Part shown: piece after piece, positions 11,434-20,939 of the stretch | How the letters are laid out: each line of letters opens with the position of its first letter | Position numbering within the stretch: the stretch's first letter is position 1 | NCBI GenBank assembly: GCA_030063045.1 | Contig: JAQSEB010000166.1 | Coordinates: 653,001-717,000 of the forward strand | Reading direction: 5' to 3' | DNA from: Pratylenchus scribneri | Taxonomy: Eukaryota; Nematoda; Chromadorea; Rhabditida; Pratylenchidae | DNA length: 64,000 nucleotides | Notes under the pieces: model-generated | What the model saw: the letters and a program-made list of their open reading frames with translations, nothing else | The model's database searches: none | Told to the model about the DNA's origin: nothing | Translations under genes and position numbers: made by a program

Positions 11434-11578
11434 GGTGCAACAATATCGTCTCCATGAACGCCTTGAGCTGCTCACCAATTGGAGGAATCGATCAAAGGAA
11501 ATGTTCGACAAGGATTGGCAGTTCATATTGAATGTACATAGGAGGAACAATGGGGACGCGAGTATAAAATTTAAAAAT
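11434..11578 (+). other. Exon-like open segment after the minisatellite
   Basis: After a TTATTTCAG acceptor, a frame reads VQQYRLHERLELLTNWRNRS and continues to KDWQFILNVHRR before a stop at about 11,578. The charged, helix-like composition differs from surrounding non-coding DNA. At 12,395-12,474 another open stretch (MPGWVKRSTPDQEWQDQTKW) ends at a strong GTGAGT donor. They could be two exons of one gene with the GC-rich minisatellite in its intron. The product is not recognised. Confidence 0.25.
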
Positions 11579-12060
11579 TAAACATTTTCGGAATAAAATT
11601 TTTACAAAAATATCAATAAAACAAAAATTTTTCAGAATAATCATTAATAAAACAGAGGGCGGATTTATATGCACTAAAAAGTGCGAGTTATTAAATTTTT
11701 GGAAACATTTTTAAAATATGCTAATTTTTTCGTTTTTATTTGAATTTTTAAAGACAATTTTGGTTAAAATTATGACAAAAATGCATAATAAATTCGATTT
11801 TAAGACATTCCAAATAACATAAAAAGATTTTTTATATACAAAAAATAAATTTAGCATTGGAAAAGGCAATGCATATAAATCCACCATCTGTCAATAAATT
11901 ATCCGGCTGGCCAATAAGTTTAGTATACCTTTGGTCAGCTGGACGCATTCCTCCCACTTAAAAAATACAAATGAGTGAATATAAAAAATATCCCATTTTC
12001 CCCCTAAATCACTCATTTGTTCCCCTATTCTCACATTTTCATTTTTTTTGCTCATTAGCT

Positions 12061-12340
12061 CGGTGCGCTTGCGCCCATGAGCTTGTGTCGGTGCGCTTGC
12101 GCCCATGACACGGACCGGTGCGCTTGCGCCCATGGTCCTTTTTGCTCGGTGCGCTTGCGCCCATGAGCTTGTGTCGGTGCGCTTGCGCCCATGACACGGA
12201 CCGGTGCGCTTGCGCCCATGGTCCTTTTTTTGCTCGGTGCGCTTGCGCCCATGAGCTTGTGTCGGTGCGCTTGCGCCCATGACACGGACCGGTGCGCTTG
12301 CGCCCATGGTCCTTTTTGCTCGGTGCGCTTGCGCCCATGA
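12061..12340. repeat. GC-rich minisatellite with three-unit higher-order repeat
   Basis: Ten copies of CGGTGCGCTTGCGCCCATG are separated by short tails in the fixed order AGCTTGTGT, ACACGGAC, GTCCTTTTTGCT. The array is therefore three repeats of a roughly 88-bp trimer plus one further unit. Its GC content is far above the neighbouring sequence. All three minus-strand frames stay open because the repeat lacks stop codons (MGASAPTQAHGRKRT); I regard these as by-products. Confidence 0.9.
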
Positions 12341-12858
12341 GCAGCTCACCGCCAATGACCCTTGAGCAAGGTCGGTCTATCACTTGGAGCGGAAATGCCA
12401 GGATGGGTTAAGAGGAGCACTCCCGATCAGGAATGGCAGGACCAAACCAAGTGGGTGGATAGGCTATTGGTGGTGAGTATTGGGAAATAGACCCGAAATT
12501 GCAGCGGAAGAGGAGATGAAAACCGAAGACTCCGTGGGTCTATTTCCTAATAAGGCAACAATTGGGACTCTGGCAATCAAGTGGTCACCCCCACTAGCAT
12601 TATTAGGTGCAATTCCTTTTAGTGTGAATGACTATAAACGGAGTTCAATTGTCTTGCTTTAGGTGATTTAAGTTAATCGCCGGCAATATGGGAACGCTTG
12701 CAAATGAATGTATTGTCAGCTCTTTTGGAAGCTACCTCAGGTTTAAGGCATGCCTTGAGAGCAGGCGCGTAATCATCATTTGTGAGTGTATGACATATTG
12801 TTTGATCACCTCAAATCGTGTTGAGGGATTTATTAATTAAATTTAATAAGAAATTTAT

Positions 12859-13540
12859 GTTTTTAAACCAACAATCATGGTTTATGCTATTCATTTTTGG
12901 TTTTATACCAACATTAATGGCTTTATGCTATTCATTTTTGGTTTTATACCAACAGTAATAGCTTTATGCTATTCATTTAATGGTTTTATACCAACAGTAA
13001 TGGCTTTATGCTATTCATTTAATGGTTTTATACCAACAGTAATGGCTTTATGCTATTCATTTTTTGGTTTTATACCAACAAATATGGTTTTATGCTATAT
13101 TTATGGTTTTATAGCAAATATATATGGCTTTTCTGCTATATATTTAATGGTTTTATACCAACAGTAATGGCTTTATGTTATTCATATAATGGTTTTAAAC
13201 AATTTTGGTTTTATGCTATATTTATGGTTTTATAGCAAATATATATGGCTTTATGCTATATATTTAATGGTTTTATACCAACAGTAATGGCTTTATGTTA
13301 TTCATTTAATGGTTTTATACCAACAATTATAGCTTTATGCTATACATTTAATGATTTTATACCAATCATTATGGCTTTATGCTATACATTTAATGGTTTT
13401 ATACCAACAGTTATGGCTTTATGCTATATATTTAATGGTTTTATACCAACAGTTATGGCTTTATGCTAATATTATACTTATACATTTAATGGTTCTATAC
13501 CATTCAAATGTTATTTGGCTTTTGCTAAATATTAGTCGTT
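12859..13540. repeat. 42-bp minisatellite, about 14 copies
   Basis: The unit is AATGGTTTTATACCAACAGT followed by AATGGCTTTATGCTATTCATTT. The period of 42 is a multiple of three, so a frame stays open (NGFIPTVMALCYSF repeated). Around 13,080-13,260 two longer variants containing GGTTTTATAGCAAATATATA interrupt the register. The array ends about 250 bp before the Helitron start codon. No start context or signal suggests a real protein. Confidence 0.85.
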
Positions 13541-13779
13541 CATTGTTGTTCAATGAAAAATTTTTTTATCATTATTTTCATCGACAATTATTGACAAAAA
13601 TATCACTTTCGCCTGAAAGGGATTGTTTGTGAGAGTGAACTGAACAGGCCAACCAATTGATGCATTGTTCTTCATTTCACATTTTTAAATATTGAATAAA
13701 TATTTGCATTTATTGTGTACTTATTGGTTATAATGCCTATTTATCTTTGTTCACAAATTTTGTACAAACTAAATTACCC

Positions 13780-13786
13780 TTTTCAG
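13780..13786 (+). promoter_or_regulatory. Splice acceptor directly before the Helitron start codon
   Basis: TTTTCAG abuts the ATG at 13,787. This matches the nematode acceptor consensus and could be a spliced-leader trans-splice site or the end of a 5' UTR intron. It is the reason for choosing 13,787 rather than the frame opening at 13,715. Confidence 0.45.
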
Positions 13787-16700
13787 ATGCCTTCTACGAT
13801 TCGAAATCAAAAGAAGCGAAAACAAAATGAACGTGAGCGACGACAAGTGGGCTCCACGTCTGCTACAGTCAGCTCAACACCAAACCGTCCTCTTCAGGAC
13901 GAAAGTGATCGCTCGATTGTGCCGGACTCAAGTCCAGCTATTGATCTTGAATCTTTAGCAATACGTACGCCAAGACCACGTATTCTCAGTGCCATCTCTG
14001 ATGATGCACCACCGATGAAAAGAGGACGACCTAAAAAGACAAATAATGGTCAATTTGGTACAAATAAGGCGCAATCGTTTGATACAGAAAGGCTTTCAAC
14101 GCCTACAAGCGATTCAGATATTGAAAGTCGCACGGGAACCCCGATTCCAAATAGTCCTCTTCAGTATAAGGCGGATGAAGGGGCAACCGCGAAAAAATTG
14201 CCTTGGAAATTATGCACAAAGGGACGGCCTGATTATGCCATTAGTCCCGAAAAGGCAAGTACATCACAAGTTACTTGTGAAACACCGATTAAGGAGAATT
14301 CATTCTCACCACTTCCATCGATCAGTTTTGGAAGTGCAACAAATTCGCGCGAAACATCGCCGATGAGTATTGCTTCCTCACAGCGAAGCAAAGGTGGACG
14401 ACCAAAAAAACATGCAGGTGGTCGACCCAAAAATGTCATACATGTTGACACACCAATGAAGCCAAGTTCAAGTTCATTGGTTTCAAAAAAGGTACCTACG
14501 GGTCCTCAAAATCAGCAGCAGGCAATTCCTTATGTTTGGAGAAGGCCAATTCAATTTGCTACTGTGCGTAATTTGAACGCAACAATTTGGCGCCGTGCTG
14601 ATTTGTCATTATATGAGCAAGATAGTACAACCGTTAATGGTGTACTTCAACCACCTCAAGGGCGTCGTTATATTGAAATACTCTGGAATGATCCAGGTGC
14701 ATGGCTGAATGATTCGTTCATTTATGCATATTTATGCTATGTGGCCAAAAGATCGCCTAAACAAGTGGTTGTAGTGGATCCTCTCTATTCAGATCCAAAT
14801 AATTTTGATCGTACAAGAGGTCATATGCAAGGAGGTACCGTCCTCAACTCATGTTTCAATTATGATCCAAATATCCAAACAGACATCGTCCTCATGCCTC
14901 TGTTTTTCCCAGGTCATTGGACATTGCTCATCTTTGATAGAAACAATGGCACGTTCTTTCTGGACTCATTAGGTTTAAATCGGGACTTTGATTCCCGCTT
15001 GAGTCCAAATTATCCGAATTTCAACGCACAAAGAATTCCACATATTCAGCAAAGCTTAATTGAAATAATTCCTGGATATGATCCGGATGAACGTTATATA
15101 ACTGTTGTTGATCCACACACATATACCCTACAACGGGATGGGATCAATTGTGGATTCTTTGTATGCTTATATGGCGAGCATTATTTGAACTATGGCACAT
15201 TTCTGAATAGAAATTTAAATATTAACGATGAACGCCATCGAATTTTATGGCACATAAATGAGCTCTATGGCCGGGATGATGCACCATATTATTATCCATA
15301 CAATGTCCAACCAACTACTGGACCAGTTCGGACTCTTACATTTGAACAAGAGCTTGAAAAAGCCATCGAAATTGTGCCAGAGATTAATAATTTTCCAGAG
15401 CCAATGGAAATTGAAAACAATGAAATCCGGGTTGAAGATCCCGATGCAACTGCCAATTTACGTAAATCGGCAAGAATTCATCAGAAGCAAATAAAAAAGG
15501 CCGAGGAAGTCAAAAAACAAGCCGATGAACAATCGAAAAAAGCTGTGCCCTATACAAAGAAAGGTTGCAAACAGCACGCGGGCATCGGCTGTTTTTCCTG
15601 GAAATCAGGCCATTATCCTGAATATTATAATTCGGGAATTCCAGGAGATCGGATTTGTGAACATTGTGCCAATAAACTTTATAAAAACCAAACTTATTGT
15701 TGGTCATGCACTGAAGGGCGGGTTGAATTGGAACCTTTAAAGGAATATCCCGACCCTTACGACAAGTTGGTTATGGGCACTCATTCAGACTCAAAGACTT
15801 TCATCGGCCATCAAGCGAAATTCAATAGCCTTTTCGCTTTTGCCTCACTTTCAGCAGGTCGTGCTGAAGCGCCTGAGGGTGGTCCAATGCCAGTTCTTTT
15901 GAACGGCGAATTCCAACGAAAGATTGGTAGCCTCTATGCGGGCAATGATCAAATACCATCTTTTGATCAACTTTATATTTTGGATTCTCAGACGGCTAAT
16001 GATCGTCGAAAGAATAATGATATCCTTGAGAAGATGCCAAAAAAATGTCCCAAATTATTCGAGACACTTGATCAGTTGATCAGAGAGCAACATCCAATGG
16101 CGCATATTTTACAAAATGCCCATGAATTCTATCAAGAAATGGAGCAAAATAATCCGGATGAATTAAAGAATTTCAATATTATTTTGGTAAATACCAGAGA
16201 TGCACCAGCAAATGTGCAAGACCCACATCTTCATCCTAGGCAAATTAATCTGCCAACTCGTGATGAATCGACTGTGTTTGCCATTTGGTCATCGTCAACA
16301 GATGATCCAGTCCCAATAAATGGTATTTGGGTTACAAAGAAGGGAGGGCTGACTGAATGTTGGCCTGATCATCCAATGACTGACTCCCTACTTTACCCAC
16401 TCCTGTTCATTAATGGAGATTTGGGCTATCGTAAAAATATTCCATATAAAAAGCCAGCCAAAAAGGTCAAGAAAATTCAGCTCAAAAATAAATCATCAGA
16501 TGATGAAGATGCTGAATCTGATATTTCCTTGGCTGATGAACAAAGCGAAACTTCATCTATCGCAGAAAGCGATAGTGATTCCATCGACCTTTATGGTGAT
16601 GAAGGTTCAAAACGAAAATGCTTGTCATATCGGGCATTTATTCGCTATCGACTTGGAATAAGAAGTCCTATAAATGACAAATATCATCACATTTGGAGTG

Positions 16701-19700
16701 CAGGTGGCGGACTTAGCCAAAGATTGCTGCTTGATTATGCAGCAAGAATTGATGATCAAGTTTTCAGATTCTTGCGTACTCCAGAAATGGATCTTCGCAA
16801 AGAATTGCCAAAGGAAATGCTGGAATTCTTAGCGAGACAAGCTGGCCTTGCGTCCTCGGATGCGTTAGGAAAAGTTGTTTTGTTCCGCGCAAACATGCCA
16901 GGTTTCCGGCCATATTTCAAAGAGAAATACACTGATGGTTGTACAATTATCAATCAAGTAAGGAAGCCTGGCCGAGCAATGTTCTTGCTCACATTCACAT
17001 CCAATCCCCAATGGATCGAAATTAAACCGCAGTTGTATAAAAATGGTCAAGCTTTGATTGATCGACCAGATGTTCTTGTAGAACTTTACATTGATAAAAC
17101 ACACGACATTTATCGAAAAATAAATGAAGCCAATGGCTTTGGAAAACAACTCGGCTATGTTGAAAGCATGGAGTTCCAAAAGAGAGGCGGGCCTCATTTT
17201 CACCGCATCATTGTTACCGAAATAGAGGCGATTCCGTCAATCATCGACGATTATATTTGGGCTTTCATTCCAAAATTGCCGTGCCCTGATGACAAATCAG
17301 ATCAGGCAAACGCACTCAGAAGAATACGTGAATTGGTTATCCAATATCAATTACACGATTGCCGAGATGATTTTTGCGGACCAATTAAAAATGGAAAATG
17401 CAATAAAGGCTTTCCACATGATTTTAGCAAAGAGACTTTCCTATATGAGGATCGTCCAGCTAAACACAAAAGGCCAAGCCCAGAAGATGGCGGCGAAATA
17501 GTAATGGTTCGAAAAGGGGGTGTGACACAAATATACGACAATCGTCATGTTGTCCCCTATTCGCCATTAATCCTTTTAAATTATGAGACGCATCATAATT
17601 TGGCCTATTGCTATGGCGAAAGCACCAATATGGCTTATCTGACAAAATACCCATTGAAAAGTGCGGACCAAAGTTGTGTTAAGCTTGAGAATGGTCAGGT
17701 GAACATTGATGAACCTGCCAGATTTGCGCGAATGTACTATCGCTCACCATGCGAAGCATTCTGTCGCATTATTTCTGCGCCATATGTCCGCATGTCACAT
17801 GTGGTCATTCGTCTCACCATTCATTTGCCCGATAATCAGCCTATTTATTTTAAAGGCAGAGAAACAGAAGAGGCGCTTGAACGCGTCGAAGCTGGCGAAT
17901 TGCCAAAGACAATGCTCACTGAATATTGGGCACAATGGGCATCGGGAGAATCCGTCCAACGAATTGATGGTAGTTGGACTTGGGCCGATGATCCTGAGAT
18001 CAAAAACATGCGATATGATCAAATGCCAGAAAAATATTCATATGATAAAAACTCAAAAGTTTGGAAAAAGCGCATTGTCGCTAAACAGGCCTACAAAAGT
18101 AAGAAGCCTATTATTGGTCGAATTTATCGACCACAGCCTAAAAATCAAGAGCTTTTTGCTCTTTATGTGCTCATGCGCCATTTTCCTGGCGATCCAGATA
18201 CCTTGAAAGACGTGGATGGCTACATATGTGAGTCATTTGTTGAAGCAGCACGTCTGCACGGTCTCCTTATGGATGATACCGTTTGGCAACGAACGCTTGA
18301 TGAAGCATTCAAACAAGGTGTAATCAGAGCACAATTGCGTGATTTATTCATGCAAATTTTGGTATTTGGCAACCCAAGCAATGCTTTGGCGCTTTGGGAG
18401 GAATTCAAAAACGGAATTGCTGGCGCAGCCCAGACTGACCCATCATGGTTACGGCGAATCGATCATGCATTAGCCGTGATTGAAGCGCAATTGGCAGACT
18501 ACGGTCTGACCATGGAGAATTTTCAACTCCCTTTGCCAAATGTCTCATTCACAAGAAATGTTGACGAAGCCGTTGCACGATATTTCTTCAGTTCTGATCT
18601 ATTTGACGACGATGATGATGTCGATCAGAGTAAGCCGCAAAATTCATTCCAATTGAATGCGGATCAGGAAGAAGCTTTTAAACAAGTTCAAAAGGCGATT
18701 AAAGCCTCACCATTCGATGATAAGATTCCACGAACATATTTCGTATATGGTGACGGTGGGACAGGAAAAACAGTCCTGTTCAATCATTTCGTTAGAAAAT
18801 TTCGTGAAATGAAAAAGAAAGTAATCGCTTGCGCCTATACAGGCTGCGCTGCCACTCTTCTCTTCGGAGGAACTACAGTTCATTCTGTATTCAGATTTAC
18901 ACTTGATATTGAAGAGGACTATACGCCATCAATATCAGTTCAAAGCTTTCATGGCCAACGAATTCGAGTGGCAGAAATGATCCTCATAGATGAGGTTTCT
19001 ATGCTTCCAAAACACATGTTTGAAGCAATTGATCGTGTCTGCAAGCAGTTAGCAATAAAGCAATTGAAGCATTTACCATTTGGTGGGAAGGTTGTTGTCA
19101 TTTCTGGCGATTTTAAACAAAATTTGCCAGTTGTCCCACATTCCATAATGGAGGCGCAAGTTGCAGCTTGCATTCAATATTCCACATTATGGCCATTATT
19201 CCGCAAAAATCTGCTTCGCCTGACCATAAATATGCGTCAAGGTCCGGGTGAGCGCGAATTCACAAGAAAGCTAAATCAATTCGGTTCTGACCCTAATGCG
19301 GAGCTTGTGGAAATTCCTAAAGAAAATGTGGCTTACACATCAGATCAGCTGTTAAATTTTGTCTCTGACAATGGACAGGCATTAAATAATCCACAACAGC
19401 TCTTAAAGAGACTGATGTTGGCGCCGCATAATGTCACTGTTGATGGCATTAATAGCCGAATTCTTGGAATGCTTAAGACCAAGGAAAAGATTTATCTTTC
19501 AACAGATGAATCATTAATCGAACGACCATTCGATATTAATGCAGCCGATGACGAGGAAGAAGCATTGAATAAATTTAATCCTTCCGGCTTGCCATTGCAT
19601 GAATTGAAACTCAAAGAAGGAGCAATTATAGTCCTCTTGAAAAATCTTGCTGTTGCTCGAGGACTTGTCAATGGCACACGAATGGTCGTTAAGAGCTTGC

Positions 19701-20077
19701 ATGATAATATCATCATGGCAGAGGTGATTACCGGTACCAATGCAGGCACCGGAAAGCAAGTTTGCCTTAATAGATGTTGGTGCGATTATGAAGAAAAAGG
19801 TCGCATAGATGGAATTAATTTCCGTCGTTTCCAATTCCCAGTGCGTCTTGCATTCGCAATGACAATCATGAAAGCACAGGGCCAATCGGTCAATCAAATG
19901 GGTCTTGATTTGTCTCAAGAAGTCTTTGCCCATGGGAATTTGTACAGTGCTATGTCTCGAGTAACAAGAGAGGCAGGTTATCGCATTTATGCACCAAATG
20001 CTCCAACTAACCCCAAAACGGGCAGTATTTATGTAAAAAATATTGTTGCTGAAGGATTGGATTTCTTGAATGAATAG
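13787..20077 (+). CDS. Helitron transposase: AT-hooks, Ulp1-like protease, Rep and PIF1 helicase
   Basis: A single uninterrupted frame of 2,096 residues. The N-terminus is basic, with AT-hooks (KRGRPKK near 80; GGRPKKHAGGRPKN near 205). Residues about 300-490 resemble a Ulp1/C48 cysteine protease: LNDSFIYAYLCYV, GHWTLLIF (His), FLDSLG (Asp), DGINCGFFVCLYGEHYL (Cys). A Cys/His cluster lies at about 590-645 (CKQHAGIGCF...CEHCANKLY...CWSC). The Rep domain has the HUH pair in GGPHFHRII (near 1,136) and the two-tyrosine motif AYLTKYPLK (near 1,283). The helicase has Walker A GDGGTGKT (near 1,655), Walker B ILIDEVSML, GDFKQNLPVV and AMTIMKAQGQS. The Rep nickase plus PIF1 helicase identifies a Helitron (rolling-circle transposon). 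All key residues are present and there is no frameshift, so the copy is probably recent. The exact DNA ends were not found. Confidence 0.93.
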   Translation: MPSTIRNQKKRKQNERERRQVGSTSATVSSTPNRPLQDESDRSIVPDSSPAIDLESLAIRTPRPRILSAISDDAPPMKRGRPKKTNNGQFGTNKAQSFDTERLSTPTSDSDIESRTGTPIPNSPLQYKADEGATAKKLPWKLCTKGRPDYAISPEKASTSQVTCETPIKENSFSPLPSISFGSATNSRETSPMSIASSQRSKGGRPKKHAGGRPKNVIHVDTPMKPSSSSLVSKKVPTGPQNQQQAIPYVWRRPIQFATVRNLNATIWRRADLSLYEQDSTTVNGVLQPPQGRRYIEILWNDPGAWLNDSFIYAYLCYVAKRSPKQVVVVDPLYSDPNNFDRTRGHMQGGTVLNSCFNYDPNIQTDIVLMPLFFPGHWTLLIFDRNNGTFFLDSLGLNRDFDSRLSPNYPNFNAQRIPHIQQSLIEIIPGYDPDERYITVVDPHTYTLQRDGINCGFFVCLYGEHYLNYGTFLNRNLNINDERHRILWHINELYGRDDAPYYYPYNVQPTTGPVRTLTFEQELEKAIEIVPEINNFPEPMEIENNEIRVEDPDATANLRKSARIHQKQIKKAEEVKKQADEQSKKAVPYTKKGCKQHAGIGCFSWKSGHYPEYYNSGIPGDRICEHCANKLYKNQTYCWSCTEGRVELEPLKEYPDPYDKLVMGTHSDSKTFIGHQAKFNSLFAFASLSAGRAEAPEGGPMPVLLNGEFQRKIGSLYAGNDQIPSFDQLYILDSQTANDRRKNNDILEKMPKKCPKLFETLDQLIREQHPMAHILQNAHEFYQEMEQNNPDELKNFNIILVNTRDAPANVQDPHLHPRQINLPTRDESTVFAIWSSSTDDPVPINGIWVTKKGGLTECWPDHPMTDSLLYPLLFINGDLGYRKNIPYKKPAKKVKKIQLKNKSSDDEDAESDISLADEQSETSSIAESDSDSIDLYGDEGSKRKCLSYRAFIRYRLGIRSPINDKYHHIWSAGGGLSQRLLLDYAARIDDQVFRFLRTPEMDLRKELPKEMLEFLARQAGLASSDALGKVVLFRANMPGFRPYFKEKYTDGCTIINQVRKPGRAMFLLTFTSNPQWIEIKPQLYKNGQALIDRPDVLVELYIDKTHDIYRKINEANGFGKQLGYVESMEFQKRGGPHFHRIIVTEIEAIPSIIDDYIWAFIPKLPCPDDKSDQANALRRIRELVIQYQLHDCRDDFCGPIKNGKCNKGFPHDFSKETFLYEDRPAKHKRPSPEDGGEIVMVRKGGVTQIYDNRHVVPYSPLILLNYETHHNLAYCYGESTNMAYLTKYPLKSADQSCVKLENGQVNIDEPARFARMYYRSPCEAFCRIISAPYVRMSHVVIRLTIHLPDNQPIYFKGRETEEALERVEAGELPKTMLTEYWAQWASGESVQRIDGSWTWADDPEIKNMRYDQMPEKYSYDKNSKVWKKRIVAKQAYKSKKPIIGRIYRPQPKNQELFALYVLMRHFPGDPDTLKDVDGYICESFVEAARLHGLLMDDTVWQRTLDEAFKQGVIRAQLRDLFMQILVFGNPSNALALWEEFKNGIAGAAQTDPSWLRRIDHALAVIEAQLADYGLTMENFQLPLPNVSFTRNVDEAVARYFFSSDLFDDDDDVDQSKPQNSFQLNADQEEAFKQVQKAIKASPFDDKIPRTYFVYGDGGTGKTVLFNHFVRKFREMKKKVIACAYTGCAATLLFGGTTVHSVFRFTLDIEEDYTPSISVQSFHGQRIRVAEMILIDEVSMLPKHMFEAIDRVCKQLAIKQLKHLPFGGKVVVISGDFKQNLPVVPHSIMEAQVAACIQYSTLWPLFRKNLLRLTINMRQGPGEREFTRKLNQFGSDPNAELVEIPKENVAYTSDQLLNFVSDNGQALNNPQQLLKRLMLAPHNVTVDGINSRILGMLKTKEKIYLSTDESLIERPFDINAADDEEEALNKFNPSGLPLHELKLKEGAIIVLLKNLAVARGLVNGTRMVVKSLHDNIIMAEVITGTNAGTGKQVCLNRCWCDYEEKGRIDGINFRRFQFPVRLAFAMTIMKAQGQSVNQMGLDLSQEVFAHGNLYSAMSRVTREAGYRIYAPNAPTNPKTGSIYVKNIVAEGLDFLNE

Positions 20078-20600
20078 CTGCAATCCTCGCAGTTGAAATC
20101 CACAGCAGAACAAATGCAGTCAAAAAAAAAATTGATAATACCCTGTCCCGGTTGGATTGGCCACCCATTCCCATGCAAGGATGGTATTACTTTACCGGAG
20201 CATGGTTGAATGGGCTGAACCGTTGGGTCGGTCAATTTAACCGTTGACTGCATTCGAAAGAATAAAATAGGATGGGGGCAGGTCGGTGAAGGCGAGGTCG
20301 ATGGTTGGATGTGGGTTTAGAAAAAGACCCAGAGGATTGTCCACCAGTCCGCCTTGCGATGCATTGGATTTGATTGCCATTGCATCAAGCGAAATTATAA
20401 ATGTGGTTCCACCGGCCTGTTGGCGTACAAGGTTTCCACACCTCGCAGGCCTCCTCGTGGCCGTACGTCGGTAACTCTTCGCCCAAGAATAGTGGCTGTT
20501 GTGAGCCAGGTCGAAGAGGCTAACCTCAATTGAACACAACACTTTTGGGGAGCGAAAGTGGTAAATAAACAAGGCGAGCAAAGTGAGTTCTATTATATAA
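20078..20600. other. 3' flank of the Helitron gene
   Basis: No further coding frame is supported. The sequence is less AT-rich than its surroundings and resembles the Helitron in composition, so it is probably still inside the element. Confidence 0.35.
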
Positions 20601-20603
20601 TAA

Positions 20604-20831
20604 TGGGCGAGCGGAGCGAGCCTTGCTGAAAAAGTTTAGGGGACAAGCCAAGCAGGCCAAAAAGAATGGAAATTTAAAAATACAAATATTTTAACGCAGA
20701 ATGTCATAATTTTTATCAGAATCCTACAAATCAACTAGGGGTCCTTAAAGCGCCCCGCGCTTTCAAAAATATTTTATTACATTTCGCCCAGTCTAAACCG
20801 CTAAAGCAGTCCCGAAGGGACTGGTTAAAAA
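20604..20831. repeat. Candidate Helitron 3' terminal region
   Basis: GGCGAGCGGAGCGAGCC at 20,604 resembles window positions 6-26. It is followed by CTAGGGG, the hairpin AAAGCGC-CCC-GCGCTTT and a second hairpin CAGTCCC-GAA-GGGACTG near 20,810-20,830. Helitron 3' ends carry a short hairpin before CTRR; a CTAA occurs between the two hairpins. Which of these is the true end cannot be settled here. Confidence 0.3.
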
Positions 20832-20939
20832 GAAAAAAATTTTCAAAAAGCCCCTTTCTTTCATATAATGCTGATCTTTTCAAATAGAAGTTAACGGTAC
20901 GGGATTGGATTCAGTAATTCCCTAGATCCCTTCATAGTA

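Noticed and set aside
11891..12383. Three overlapping minus-strand frames (MGASAPTQAHGRKRT repeats)
   Set aside because: They are open only because the GC-rich minisatellite lacks stop codons in every frame; there is no start context, signal or family.
12877..13632. Plus-strand frames with the repeated peptide NGFIPTVMALCYSF
   Set aside because: They are by-products of the 42-bp array; the frames shift between array segments and end without any conserved domain.
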